From Pseudaeromonas paramecii (lineage in GTDB: Bacteria; Pseudomonadota; Gammaproteobacteria; Enterobacterales; Aeromonadaceae): a stretch of 64,000 bases of DNA. Under the pieces are notes generated by a model, which had not been told where the DNA came from, made no database searches, and saw nothing but the letters and a program-made list of their open reading frames with translations. A program made the position numbers and the translations under genes. The stretch spans positions 129,661 through 193,660 of the forward strand of contig NZ_BAABFC010000014.1 in assembly GCF_039540575.1 (NCBI RefSeq), given 5' to 3'. This document shows positions 8,517-16,568 of this stretch, one piece after another (the first letter of the stretch is position 1; every line of letters starts with the position of its first letter).

Positions 8517-9478
8517 GGTGCCTCCTTGAAGTGATCCCAGCCTTGCCAGTGAGGTGCCACCGGCTGCCCACTGTGCTGCCAGCGCAGCTCGCCGGCTCGC
8601 TCCGTGATACGCCCTATGAGGGTGACAGGGCAAGCCAGCCGGGCCGCCAGGGCCTGTATCGCCGCCGCCTGCTGGGGCGGCGCGCTAAAGCACAGCTCAT
8701 AGTCATCGCCGCCGGCCAAGGCCAGGGCCCAGGCCTCCTCCGGCGGCAAGGCCCCCAGGGGCGCCGGCAGCGGGATTTGCTCCAGCGCCACCTCGGCCCC
8801 CACCCCGGAGGCGGCCAGCAGATGGCGCAGATCCGAGGCCAGGCCGTCGGACAAGTCCAGCGCCGCGCTGGCCAAGCCCCGCAGCCCCTCCCCCAGGGCC
8901 AGCCGCGGCTGCGGCCACTCCAGAGCCCGGCGCAGCGGCGCCAGTATCTCGGCGGACAACGATCGTTTGCCCAACAGATGTTGCAGGGCCAGCGCCGCCC
9001 CCCCCAGGGCACCGCTGACATAGAGATCATCGCCCGGGCTCGCCCCGGATCGTCGCAGGGCACCCTCTTGGGGCACAGTGCCCTGAATGGTGACAGTGAT
9101 GGACAGGGGTCCTCGGGTCATGTCGCCCCCTATCAGCTCCACCTGATGCTCATCGGCCAAGGCCAGAAAGCCCTCGGCAAAGGCCGCCACCCAGGCCTCG
9201 TCCACCACCGGCAATGTCAGGGCCAGGGAGGCCCAGCGGGCGGTGGCCCCCATGGCGGCCAGATCCGACAGATTCACCGCCAGGGCCTTGTGTCCCAGAG
9301 CCCGGGGATCCACCTCGGCAAAGAAATGCACCCCGCTCACCAGGGTGTCGGTACTCACCGCCAGCAGCTCGCCGGCCGGCACCGCCAGCAGGGCACAGTC
9401 ATCCCCCGAGCCCAACACCACATCGTCACGCCGCGGCGGTCGCTGGAAGTAGCGGCGGATCAGCTCAAATTCACCCAT
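8513..9478 (-). CDS. thiL: Thiamine-monophosphate kinase
   Basis: This 321-residue kinase phosphorylates thiamine monophosphate to thiamine diphosphate. The AIR-synthase-like fold signatures are visible: GSGDDCALL, STDTLVSGVHF, LIGGDMTRG and GGDDYELCF. Two adjacent ATG codons exist (9481 and 9478); 9478 gives a better six-base spacing from AAGGAG and matches the family start MGEFELI. The gene lies 73 bases after nusB, with a U-tailed hairpin in the gap, and overlaps pgpA by four bases. Confidence 0.95.
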   Translation of the reverse strand: MGEFELIRRYFQRPPRRDDVVLGSGDDCALLAVPAGELLAVSTDTLVSGVHFFAEVDPRALGHKALAVNLSDLAAMGATARWASLALTLPVVDEAWVAAFAEGFLALADEHQVELIGGDMTRGPLSITVTIQGTVPQEGALRRSGASPGDDLYVSGALGGAALALQHLLGKRSLSAEILAPLRRALEWPQPRLALGEGLRGLASAALDLSDGLASDLRHLLAASGVGAEVALEQIPLPAPLGALPPEEAWALALAGGDDYELCFSAPPQQAAAIQALAARLACPVTLIGRITERAGELRWQHSGQPVAPHWQGWDHFKEAP

Positions 9479-9505
9479 CATTGACTCCTTGTGGCCCCCA
9501 TAAGC

Positions 9506-9530
9506 AAAAAGCCAGCGAAATGCTGGCTTT
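9506..9530 (-). terminator. Hairpin with U-tract between nusB and thiL
   Basis: On the minus strand AAAGCCAGC pairs with GCTGGCTTT around a five-base loop, followed by a run of five T residues (9506-9510). It lies directly ahead of the thiL ribosome site, so it would end or attenuate nusB transcription just before thiL-pgpA. Confidence 0.75.
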
Positions 9531-9551
9531 GCAGGCTTGGAGACGGTGATC

Positions 9552-9965
9552 TCACGCCTTGTTCTGGGCCCGAACCACCTTGTCCAGCACACCGTTGACA
9601 AACTTGTGGCTGTCTTCGGCGGCGAAGGACTTGGCCAGTTCGATGGCTTCGTTGATCACCACCTTGTAGGGCACATCCTGGCGGAATTGCAGCTCAAAGG
9701 TCGCCAGACGCAGTATGGCCTTGTCCACCAGATCCAGATCCTCGAGCTTGCGGGACAGATGCGGTGCAAAGGTGGCATCCAGGGTGGAGGCATTGTTGGC
9801 CACTCCCAGCAGCAACTCGTTGAAGTAGGCCACGTCCGTGCCCTTCATGTCGTTGTCCAGCTTGAACTGCTCGACAATATCCCCCACGTTGTCCTGGGTG
9901 ACCTGCCACTGGTAGATGGCCTGGGTGGCGAAGAAGCGGGCGCGACGGCGCTCTGCAGGTTTCAA
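9552..9965 (-). CDS. nusB: Transcription antitermination factor NusB
   Basis: This 137-residue all-helical RNA-binding protein acts with NusE (S10) at boxA in rRNA antitermination. The start MKPAERRRARFFATQAIYQWQ with its basic patch, and the conserved C-terminal segment PYKVVINEAIELAKSFAAED, are typical. Length matches E. coli NusB (139). It follows ribH by 15 bases, the widespread ribH-nusB arrangement, and is followed by a strong hairpin before thiL. Confidence 0.97.
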   Translation of the reverse strand: MKPAERRRARFFATQAIYQWQVTQDNVGDIVEQFKLDNDMKGTDVAYFNELLLGVANNASTLDATFAPHLSRKLEDLDLVDKAILRLATFELQFRQDVPYKVVINEAIELAKSFAAEDSHKFVNGVLDKVVRAQNKA

Positions 9966-9980
9966 TGTCGTTCTCCTAAC

Positions 9981-10451
9981 TTACACGTCCAGTTGCTTGA
10001 GGACGTTGATCATTTCCAGCGCGCTCAGTGCAGCCTCTGCACCCTTGTTACCCGCCTTGGTACCAGCACGCTCGATGGCTTGTTCAATGTTTTCTGTGGT
10101 CAGCACGCCGAAGGCGACCGGCACCTCGTGCTCCAGCATCACCTGGGCCATGCCCTTGCTGCTTTCGTTGGCCACCAGATCGAAGTGGTAGGTGCCACCG
10201 CGGATGACACAACCCAGGGCGATGACGGCATCGAACTGACCGCTCTTGGCCAGCTTCTTCACCGCCAGAGGGATTTCCACGGCACCCGGCACCCGCACCA
10301 GGGTGAGGTTGTCGTCATTCACCTGACCCTGACGCTTGAGCACATCCAGGGCACCGGACAACAGGTTTTCATTGATGAAGCTGTTGAAACGGGCCACCAC
10401 GATGGCGATGCGCGCGTCGGGCGCGGCCATGTTTCCTTCGATTACCTTCAT
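9981..10451 (-). CDS. ribH: 6,7-dimethyl-8-ribityllumazine synthase
   Basis: This 156-residue enzyme (called RibE in E. coli) condenses the ribitylaminopyrimidine with 3,4-dihydroxy-2-butanone phosphate. The lumazine synthase signatures are ARFNSFINENLL near the start, VPGAVEIPL, ALGCVIRGGTYHFD with the catalytic His region, and PVAFGVLTTENIEQA. The ATG at 10451 follows AGGAAGAGCC. An 89-base gap to the upstream ribBA holds a hairpin and possibly an internal promoter. Confidence 0.97.
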   Translation of the reverse strand: MKVIEGNMAAPDARIAIVVARFNSFINENLLSGALDVLKRQGQVNDDNLTLVRVPGAVEIPLAVKKLAKSGQFDAVIALGCVIRGGTYHFDLVANESSKGMAQVMLEHEVPVAFGVLTTENIEQAIERAGTKAGNKGAEAALSALEMINVLKQLDV

Positions 10452-10497
10452 GGCTCTTCCTCAGTCTGCCGGGATAAAAGTGCGCGTAGTCTAGCAC

Positions 10498-10530
10498 AAC
10501 CGGGCGTTGACAACAGCCTGCCGCCCGGTT
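10498..10530. other. Hairpin between ribBA and ribH
   Basis: Perfect 9-bp arms AACCGGGCG (10498-10506) and CGCCCGGTT (10522-10530) enclose a 15-base loop. There is no U-tract. On the minus strand the right arm runs into TGCTAGACT (an extended -10-like element), so an internal ribH promoter may overlap it. No FMN riboswitch consensus was recognised. Confidence 0.4.
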
Positions 10531-10540
10531 ACTGCCCCGC

Positions 10541-11653
10541 TTAGTTGTCGCTGATGTATTCCACCACTTCCAGGCCGAAACCGGACAAGGCGTGGTAGCG
10601 CTTGGGCGAGCTCATCAGCCGCATCTTGCCCACCCCCAGGGCCTTGAGGATCTGGGAGCCGACCCCCACCCGCCGGGAGGTGCCCTTGGGCTTGGCCGCC
10701 ACCGGCTGCTCGCCGCAATCCTCGGCGGCAAACTGGGACAGGCGCGCCAGCAGATCGGCCTGGCTCTGCTCCTGCCCCAGGATCACCAGCACCCCGCCTT
10801 CGGCGGCGATGCGGGCCATGGCATCATGGATGGGCCAGCTGCGGGCAGCATGGCGGTCGGTGAGCAGCACATCCGAGAAGAAGTCATGCAGGTGCACCCG
10901 CACCAGGGTGGCCTGCTCCGCCAGTATGGGCCCTTTGCACAAGGCATAGTGCACCTGGTTGTCGATGGTGTCCTTGAAGGTCACCAGCTCGAACTCACCG
11001 TGCTCGGTGGGCAGCTGGCAGCGGCTGAGCTCCACCACAGTCGTCTCGTTCTGGATGCGGTACTCGATGAGATCGGCGATGGTGCCGAGCTTGATGCCGT
11101 GCTGGGCGGCGAAGGCCTCCAGATCCGGCCGCCTGGCCATGGTGCCATCTTCGTTAAGGATCTCCACGATCACCGCCGCCGGCTCCAGCCCGGCCAACCG
11201 GGCTAGATCGCAACCCGCCTCGGTATGGCCGGCGCGGTTCAGCACGCCACCGGGTTGCGCCATCAGGGGAAAGATGTGCCCCGGTTGCACCAGATCGCCG
11301 GCCTGGGCCTCGGGGGCCACCGCCGCTTGCACGGTACGGGCCCGATCCGCCGCCGAGATGCCGGTGGTGACGCCGGTGGCCGCCTCTATGCTGACGGTAA
11401 AGTTGGTGGAGAACTGAGCGCCGTTGTTGCCCACCATCAGCGGCAGGTTGAGGCGCCGGCAGCGCTCCTGGGTTAGGGTCAGGCAGATGAGGCCACGACC
11501 GAAGCGGGCCATGAAGTTGATGTCTTCGGGGCGCACCATGGAGGCGGCCATGATGAGATCCCCTTCATTTTCCCTGTCCTCGTCATCCATCAGGATGACC
11601 ATCTTGCCCTGCCGCAGGTCGTCAATAATCTCTTGGGTACTGTTCAATGCCAT
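10541..11653 (-). CDS. ribBA: 3,4-DHBP synthase with degenerate GTP cyclohydrolase II domain (RibBX type)
   Basis: This protein of 370 residues has an intact RibB domain (about 1-200; MDDEDRENEGDLI, GHTEAGCDLARLAG) that makes dihydroxybutanone phosphate from ribulose-5-phosphate. The C-terminal half resembles GTP cyclohydrolase II (DTIDNQVHYALCKGP, VRVHLHDFFSDVL). However, the region that should hold the zinc cysteines (SQRCDCG in RibA) reads TDRHAARSWPIHDA, so the zinc site is lost. This is the RibBX variant known in Proteobacteria, which lacks GCH II activity, so a separate ribA should exist elsewhere. It lies 44 bases after ribE. Confidence 0.93.
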   Translation of the reverse strand: MALNSTQEIIDDLRQGKMVILMDDEDRENEGDLIMAASMVRPEDINFMARFGRGLICLTLTQERCRRLNLPLMVGNNGAQFSTNFTVSIEAATGVTTGISAADRARTVQAAVAPEAQAGDLVQPGHIFPLMAQPGGVLNRAGHTEAGCDLARLAGLEPAAVIVEILNEDGTMARRPDLEAFAAQHGIKLGTIADLIEYRIQNETTVVELSRCQLPTEHGEFELVTFKDTIDNQVHYALCKGPILAEQATLVRVHLHDFFSDVLLTDRHAARSWPIHDAMARIAAEGGVLVILGQEQSQADLLARLSQFAAEDCGEQPVAAKPKGTSRRVGVGSQILKALGVGKMRLMSSPKRYHALSGFGLEVVEYISDN

Positions 11654-11697
11654 CTTGTGCTTCCTGAAAGTTGCCTGCCATTGCCTTGGTAGAAGGC

Positions 11698-12357
11698 TTA
11701 ACGCAAAAATCCGTGTTGAGCCAGGGTCTCCAGCGTGATGCCGGCGGAGGCCGGCTGCGCCGCCTTGTCCCCCAGCATCAGCCGCTCCAGATACCGGGCG
11801 ATGAGATCCACCTCAAGGTTCACCCGGCTGCCCGGCCGCCAGTCACCCACGGTGGTCTCTGCCGTGGTGTGGGGCACTATGGTGAGCTTGAAGCGGGCCC
11901 CCTCGACGGCGTTGACCGTCAGGCTGATGCCATCCACCGTGATGGAACCTTTCTCGGCGATATAGCGAGCCAGCTCTTCCGGCGCCTGGATCCAGTACTC
12001 CATGGCTCGGCCCAGGGGATGGACTGAGACGAGCTCGCCGACGCCATCCACGTGACCGGAAACCAGGTGGCCCCCCAGGCGGGTGGTGGGAGTCAGGGCC
12101 CGCTCGAGATTGAGCGCCTGGCCGACCTTGTAGTGGGCAAAGCCGGTGCGCTTGATGGTCTCACCCGAGACATCCGCCACATAGCCGTCCCCCGGCAGGG
12201 CCACCACCGTCAGGCAGACGCCGTTGGTGGCGATGGAGTCGCCCAGCTTGACGTCCGACAAGTCCAGCTTGCCGCTGCGCACCCGCACCGACACATCCTG
12301 CCCCTTGGGCTCCATGGCGATGAGGGTCCCCACCGCCTCGACGATTCCTGTAAACAT
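11698..12357 (-). CDS. ribE: Riboflavin synthase, alpha chain
   Basis: This 219-residue enzyme (RibC in E. coli) dismutates two lumazine molecules into riboflavin. The two tandem barrel repeats each carry their signature: MFTGIVEAVG with GDSIATNGVCLTV in the first half and GGHLVSGHVDGVG with GSITVDGISLTVN in the second. Length fits the family (about 213). It starts nine bases after ribD on the same transcript. Confidence 0.97.
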   Translation of the reverse strand: MFTGIVEAVGTLIAMEPKGQDVSVRVRSGKLDLSDVKLGDSIATNGVCLTVVALPGDGYVADVSGETIKRTGFAHYKVGQALNLERALTPTTRLGGHLVSGHVDGVGELVSVHPLGRAMEYWIQAPEELARYIAEKGSITVDGISLTVNAVEGARFKLTIVPHTTAETTVGDWRPGSRVNLEVDLIARYLERLMLGDKAAQPASAGITLETLAQHGFLR

Positions 12358-12366
12358 CTTCTTCTC

Positions 12367-13479
12367 CTAGACCTGCGGCCGCAGCCGCAGCCGTATGTCC
12401 TGTCCCAGCTGGCGCAGCTCCAGCAACTCAAGCCGTGGCGCCTGGCTCATCTGGGTATAGACCGGCAGGCTCAGCAAGCCCTGAGCGGCCTCTCCCATCA
12501 GAAGCGGCGCCTGGTAGAGCAGCAGCTCGTCCACCAGCGACTGGCTGAGCAGGGCGCCGGCCAGCTGGCGGCCCGCCTCCACCCACAGCTCATTGATGCC
12601 CCGGGCGCCCAGCGCGTCCAGCAGTGCCGGCAGACTCAACTTGCCGCTGGCCGGCTCCCGGGGCAGCGGCACCTGGCTCACCGCTGCCGGCCACTTGCCT
12701 TCTACCTGCTCGCGCGCCAGCCAGATCGGCCCGGGCAGGCTGAACAGTCGGGCGTCCGCCGTCACGCGCTGTTGGCCGTCGACGATGACCCGGATGGGCT
12801 GGCGCAAGTCGGCCTCGGCGTACTGGGCGCGCACCGACTCGGGCAGCTCAGCCCAGCGCACGTTGAGCGCCGGATCATCGGTGAGCACAGTATCGGCGCC
12901 GGTGAGGATGGCACAGGCCTGGGCCCGGCCCAGCTGCACATCGGCCCGCGCCTGGGGGCCGGTGATCCACTGGCTCTGGCCATTGGCCAGGGCGGTTCGG
13001 CCATCGAGACTGGCCGCCAGCTTGACGGTCACCCGCGGGCGCCCGCTGCGCATGCGCTGCACAAAGCCGGCATTGAGCGCCAGGGCATCGGCCTCCATCA
13101 GGCCGGAGGCCACCTGGATGCCGGCCGCCGCCAGCCGGCGCAGGCCGCGCCCGGCCACCAGCGGATTGGGATCCTCCATGGCCGCCACCACCCGGGTTAC
13201 GCCGGCGGCGATCAGGGCATCGGCGCAGGGCGGCGTGCGGCCATGGTGGGAGCAGGGCTCCAGGGTCACGTAGGCGGTGGCGCCCCGGGCCAAGTCACCG
13301 GCCATGCGCAGGGCATGCACCTCGGCATGGGGCTCACCGGCCTTGCGGTGATAGCCCTCCCCCACCAGCTGGCCGTCCTTGACGATGACACAACCCACCC
13401 TGGGATTGGGCGTGGTGGTAAAGCGCCCCAGGCGGGCCAGCGCCAGGGCCTGGGCCATCCAGTGCCAATCGGCCTGCAT
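12367..13479 (-). CDS. ribD: Bifunctional riboflavin deaminase/reductase RibD
   Basis: This protein of 370 residues has an N-terminal cytidine-deaminase-like domain (residues 1-145) with the zinc site HAEVHAL and PCSHHGRTPPC. Its C-terminal reductase domain (about 146-370) is DHFR-like, with KLAASLDGRTA and LWVEAGRQLAGALL. It performs the second and third steps of riboflavin synthesis. The ATG at 13479 lies one base after the nrdR stop; the upstream extension of the frame lies inside nrdR and was not used. Confidence 0.96.
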   Translation of the reverse strand: MQADWHWMAQALALARLGRFTTTPNPRVGCVIVKDGQLVGEGYHRKAGEPHAEVHALRMAGDLARGATAYVTLEPCSHHGRTPPCADALIAAGVTRVVAAMEDPNPLVAGRGLRRLAAAGIQVASGLMEADALALNAGFVQRMRSGRPRVTVKLAASLDGRTALANGQSQWITGPQARADVQLGRAQACAILTGADTVLTDDPALNVRWAELPESVRAQYAEADLRQPIRVIVDGQQRVTADARLFSLPGPIWLAREQVEGKWPAAVSQVPLPREPASGKLSLPALLDALGARGINELWVEAGRQLAGALLSQSLVDELLLYQAPLLMGEAAQGLLSLPVYTQMSQAPRLELLELRQLGQDIRLRLRPQV

Positions 13480-13480
13480 G

Positions 13481-13930
13481 CTACTTCTCCAGTCGGGCGA
13501 TCTCTTCGCCGAATTCACGAATGTCCTCAAAGCTGCGGTAGACGGAGGCGAAACGAATGTAGGCCACCTTGTCCAGGGACTTGAGCTCCTCCATCACCAG
13601 GTTGCCGATGAGCTTGCTGTCCAGCTCCCGCTCGCCGGTGGCCCGCAGTTTGGACTTGATGCGGTTGATGCTCTCCTCCACCGCCTCCAGGCTCACCGGC
13701 CGCTTCTCCAGCGCCCGCTGGATGCCGCCGCGCAGCTTGTCTTCGTTGAAGGGTTCGCGGCAGCCGTTACTCTTGATCACCCGGGGCAACAGCAGCTCGG
13801 CGGTCTCGAAGGTGGTGAAGCGCTCATGGCACAACAGGCACTCCCGCCGGCGCCGCACCTGATGGCCCTCGGCCACCAGCCGCGAGTCGATCACCTTGGT
13901 ATCGATGGCACTACAGAAGGGACAATGCAT
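13481..13930 (-). CDS. nrdR: Transcriptional repressor NrdR
   Basis: This 149-residue nucleotide-sensing repressor of ribonucleotide reductase genes starts with the zinc ribbon MHCPFC...VIDSR...RRRRECLLCHERFTTFE (four cysteines). An ATP-cone domain follows (VIKSNGCREPFNEDKLRGGIQRA). It is the first gene of the nrdR-rib-nusB cluster and has its own promoter at 13963-13991. No NrdR box was seen in its own leader. Confidence 0.97.
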   Translation of the reverse strand: MHCPFCSAIDTKVIDSRLVAEGHQVRRRRECLLCHERFTTFETAELLLPRVIKSNGCREPFNEDKLRGGIQRALEKRPVSLEAVEESINRIKSKLRATGERELDSKLIGNLVMEELKSLDKVAYIRFASVYRSFEDIREFGEEIARLEK

Positions 13931-13962
13931 GGCAGCTCCTGAAGGTTGCTAGAAAATGGCCC

Positions 13963-13991
13963 AGTGTAACAGAGGCTTGCCAGCCTGTCGC
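13963..13991 (-). promoter_or_regulatory. Promoter for the nrdR-rib operon
   Basis: On the minus strand GCGACA (13986-13991) and TACACT (13963-13968) are spaced by 17 bases, and TG precedes the -10 (extended -10). It lies about 35 bases upstream of the nrdR ATG and outside the glyA terminator. Confidence 0.5.
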
Positions 13992-14008
13992 AAGCCCGGC
14001 AGGGCCAC

Positions 14009-14040
14009 AAAAAACAATGCCGACCCTGGGGTCGGCATTG
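14009..14040 (-). terminator. Rho-independent terminator of glyA
   Basis: On the minus strand CAATGCCGAC pairs perfectly with GTCGGCATTG around a six-base loop, followed by TTTTTTG. It starts 18 bases after the glyA stop. Confidence 0.95.
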
Positions 14041-14058
14041 TCGTCTCAGCCTGGCTGC

Positions 14059-15312
14059 TTAGGCATAAACCGGCAGACGTTTGCAGATGGCCAGCACCTT
14101 CTCGCGCACCGTGGCCAGTACGGTCTCGTCGGTGTGGCTGTCCAGCACGTCACAGATCCAGCCGGCCAGCTCGGCGGCATCGGCTTCGGTGAAGCCGCGG
14201 CGGGTGATGGCCGGGGAACCGATGCGAATACCTGAGGTGACGAAGGGTGAGCGGGGATCGTTCGGCACTGAGTTCTTGTTGACCGTGATGTTGGCGCGGC
14301 CCAGGGCGGCGTCGGCATCCTTACCGGTCAGTTCCTTGTCGGTCAGATCGATCAGGAACAGGTGGTTGTCGGTGCCGCCGGAGACGATCTTGTAACCGCG
14401 GGACTTGACCACTTCCACCATGGCCTTGGCGTTCTTCACCACCTGTTGCTGGTAGCTCTTGAACTCGGGCTCCATGGCTTCCTTGAAGGCCACCGCCTTG
14501 CCGGCGATGACGTGCATCAGCGGGCCGCCCTGACCACCGGGGAACACGGCGGAGTTGAGCTTCTTGTACAGCTCTTCGTCGTTTTCGGCGGAGAGGATCA
14601 GGCCACCACGGGGACCGGCCAGGGTCTTGTGGGTGGTGGAGGTCACCACGTGGGCATGGGGAACCGGGTTCGGGTAGACACCGGCGGCCACCAGGCCGGC
14701 CACGTGGGCCATGTCGACAAACAGGTAAGCACCCACCTTGTCGGCGATTTCACGCAGCTTGGCCCAGTCGACGATGCCGGAATAGGCGGAGAAGCCGCCG
14801 ATGATCATCTTGGGCTTGTGCTCAACCGCCAGGCGCTCCAGCTCGACGTAATCGATCTTGCCGGTCTCATCGATGCCGTAGGGCACGATGTCATACAGCT
14901 TGCCGGAGAAGTTCACCGGTGAGCCGTGGGTCAGGTGACCGCCGTGGGCCAGGTTCATGCCCAGTACCTTGTCGCCGGGCTGCAGCAGGGCCATGTAGAC
15001 GGCGCTGTTGGCCTGAGAGCCGGAGTGCGGTTGAACGTTTGCGTAGGTGGCACCAAAAAGTTCCTTGGCCCGTTCGATGGCCAGGGTTTCCACCACGTCC
15101 ACATACTCGCAACCGCCGTAGTAACGCTTGCCGGGATAGCCTTCGGCGTACTTGTTGGTCAGCTGGGAGCCTTGCGCCTGCATCACCCGCGGGCTGGTGT
15201 AGTTTTCAGAGGCGATCAGCTCGATGTGCTCTTCCTGGCGCACCGTTTCAGCCGTGATGGCAGACCAAAGTTCCGCGTCATAATCGGCGATGTTCATGTC
15301 ACGCTTCAGCAT
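14059..15312 (-). CDS. glyA: Serine hydroxymethyltransferase
   Basis: This 417-residue PLP enzyme converts serine and tetrahydrofolate to glycine and methylene-THF, the main one-carbon source. Signatures seen are NKYAEGYPGKRYYGGCE, HSGSQAN and the PLP lysine motif VTSTTHKTLAGPRGG. Length equals E. coli GlyA. The ATG at 15312 follows AGGAG; longer upstream codons are not conserved. It is monocistronic: its own terminator follows, and it is divergent from aroQ. Confidence 0.98.
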   Translation of the reverse strand: MLKRDMNIADYDAELWSAITAETVRQEEHIELIASENYTSPRVMQAQGSQLTNKYAEGYPGKRYYGGCEYVDVVETLAIERAKELFGATYANVQPHSGSQANSAVYMALLQPGDKVLGMNLAHGGHLTHGSPVNFSGKLYDIVPYGIDETGKIDYVELERLAVEHKPKMIIGGFSAYSGIVDWAKLREIADKVGAYLFVDMAHVAGLVAAGVYPNPVPHAHVVTSTTHKTLAGPRGGLILSAENDEELYKKLNSAVFPGGQGGPLMHVIAGKAVAFKEAMEPEFKSYQQQVVKNAKAMVEVVKSRGYKIVSGGTDNHLFLIDLTDKELTGKDADAALGRANITVNKNSVPNDPRSPFVTSGIRIGSPAITRRGFTEADAAELAGWICDVLDSHTDETVLATVREKVLAICKRLPVYA

Positions 15313-15356
15313 CCGTTTCTCCTGACTAGGCGTGTTGATAGTGGGGTAGGCGTCAC

Positions 15357-15386
15357 ATTCTAACCCGGCCTCAGGCGACATGACAG
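15357..15386 (-). promoter_or_regulatory. Candidate glyA promoter
   Basis: CTGTCA (15381-15386) and TAGAAT (15357-15362) on the minus strand are 18 bases apart, about 45 bases upstream of the glyA ATG. Five of six -10 bases match consensus. Confidence 0.4.
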
Positions 15387-15510
15387 TGTGGGCTGCTATT
15401 TTAGCTGCATTCTTGAGCAGGCCCTGTGTCAAAATGGGTAAAAAGGCACTGCCATGGGGCATTTTGCGGTGATTAGACCAGTAAAGTGCTGCTAAATTTC
15501 ATGAAACCAA

Positions 15511-15516
15511 TATAAT
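15511..15516 (+). promoter_or_regulatory. Candidate -10 element for aroQ-accBC
   Basis: A perfect TATAAT lies 102 bases before the aroQ ATG. No good -35 is present at 16-18 bases, so an activator or another element may be required. Confidence 0.35.
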
Positions 15517-15617
15517 TGCCCCACTTGGCCTCGACCCGGGCCGGCCCAGGTGCCACGTAGCGGTCTCTGTTGGCATAACGCCAAGATGACAACACGTTTG
15601 CCGAGGATTGCCACAAC

Positions 15618-16076
15618 ATGTCTACAAAACATCGGATACTGCTCCTCAATGGTCCGAACCTGAACCTGCTGGGCAAGCGGGAGCCTGGCATCTATGGCGC
15701 CGATACCCTGGCCGACATAGTCCAGCATCTGACGGAGCAGGCCCAGGGGCTGGGGGTTGAACTGACCCACCGGCAGAGCAATGCCGAAAGTGAGCTGGTC
15801 GAGACCATACATGCCGCCATGGGCGAGGTGGACTTCATCCTCATCAACCCGGCGGCCTTTACCCACACCAGCGTGGCCATCCGCGATGCCCTGCTGGGGG
15901 TGGCGATACCCTTTATCGAAATCCATCTGTCCAACGTCCATGCCCGCGAACCCTTCCGTCACCACTCCTATCTGTCGGACGTGGCCAAGGGAGTGATCTG
16001 CGGTCTGGGGGCCGATGGTTACGAATTTGCGCTAACAGCGGCCGTGCGCCATCTGCGCCGGTCAACCAACAACTGA
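15618..16076 (+). CDS. aroQ: 3-dehydroquinate dehydratase, type II
   Basis: This 152-residue dodecameric enzyme catalyses the third shikimate step. Family motifs are LLNGPNLNLLGKREPGIYG (with the catalytic Tyr), NPAAFTHTSVAIRDAL and FIEIHLSN, and HSYLSDVA near the end. It heads an aroQ-accB-accC run, a common gammaproteobacterial order; the gap to accB is 26 bases. Confidence 0.97.
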   Translation: MSTKHRILLLNGPNLNLLGKREPGIYGADTLADIVQHLTEQAQGLGVELTHRQSNAESELVETIHAAMGEVDFILINPAAFTHTSVAIRDALLGVAIPFIEIHLSNVHAREPFRHHSYLSDVAKGVICGLGADGYEFALTAAVRHLRRSTNN

Positions 16077-16102
16077 CCAAGAAGTTGAATCAGAGAATGC
16101 AA

Positions 16103-16558
16103 ATGGATATCCGTAAAATCAAAAAGCTGATCGAGCTGGTTGAAGAGTCTGGCATCGCCGAACTGGAAATCTCCGAAGGCGAAGAGTCCGTGCGCATCAG
16201 CCGTGTCGCCCCCGGCCAGGCCGCCCCCGTGGTGAGCTATGCCATGCCGCAAGCCGCCGCCCCTGTGGCCGCCCCGGCCGCCGCCGCAGCGCCCGCCGCC
16301 GCCGCCCCGGCTGCCGAGCCCAGCGGTCACCTGCTGCGCTCCCCCATGGTCGGCACCTTCTACCGCGCCGCCAGCCCGGACGCCCCCTTCTTCGTGGAAG
16401 TGGGCCAACAGGTCAAGGCGGGCGATGCCCTGTGCATCATCGAAGCCATGAAGATGATGAACCAGATCCAGGCCGACAAGGCGGGTGTGGTGAAGAGCAT
16501 CCTGGTGGAAAACGGTGAAACCGTCGAGTTTGACCAACCCCTGTTCGTGATCGAATAA
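16103..16558 (+). CDS. accB: Biotin carboxyl carrier protein of acetyl-CoA carboxylase
   Basis: This 151-residue carrier accepts CO2 on biotin for malonyl-CoA formation. The start at 16103 gives MDIRKIKKLIELVEES, matching E. coli AccB; ATG 16097 and TTG 16085 are in frame but unneeded. An Ala/Pro-rich flexible linker spans about residues 45-75, and the biotin site is EAMKMMN near residue 117. It is followed ten bases later by accC. Confidence 0.97.
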   Translation: MDIRKIKKLIELVEESGIAELEISEGEESVRISRVAPGQAAPVVSYAMPQAAAPVAAPAAAAAPAAAAPAAEPSGHLLRSPMVGTFYRAASPDAPFFVEVGQQVKAGDALCIIEAMKMMNQIQADKAGVVKSILVENGETVEFDQPLFVIE

Positions 16559-16568
16559 GAGGCAGAGC

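Larger units (their letters stand above)
15313..15617. other. Divergent regulatory region between glyA and aroQ
   Basis: This 305-base region has no gene. It holds a glyA promoter candidate (15357-15386, minus), a TATAAT element for aroQ (15511-15516, plus) and a perfect 10-bp palindrome TTTCATGAAA just ahead of the latter. A PurR box, present at glyA in E. coli, was looked for and not found. Confidence 0.5.

Noticed and set aside
10452..10540. FMN riboswitch before ribH or ribBA
   Set aside because: The gaps between rib genes (9, 44 and 89 bases) are too short and no RFN-element pattern was seen.
10541..11140. Functional GTP cyclohydrolase II activity in RibBA
   Set aside because: The zinc-binding cysteines are absent, so bifunctionality is not expected.
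12052..13584. A 510-codon plus-strand frame opposite ribE-ribD
   Set aside because: Antisense shadow of conserved riboflavin genes; no recognisable domain or ribosome site.
15590..15605. Possible PurR box near the glyA/aroQ intergenic region
   Set aside because: Only half the palindrome (CGTTTGC) matches; the other half fails at several defined positions.
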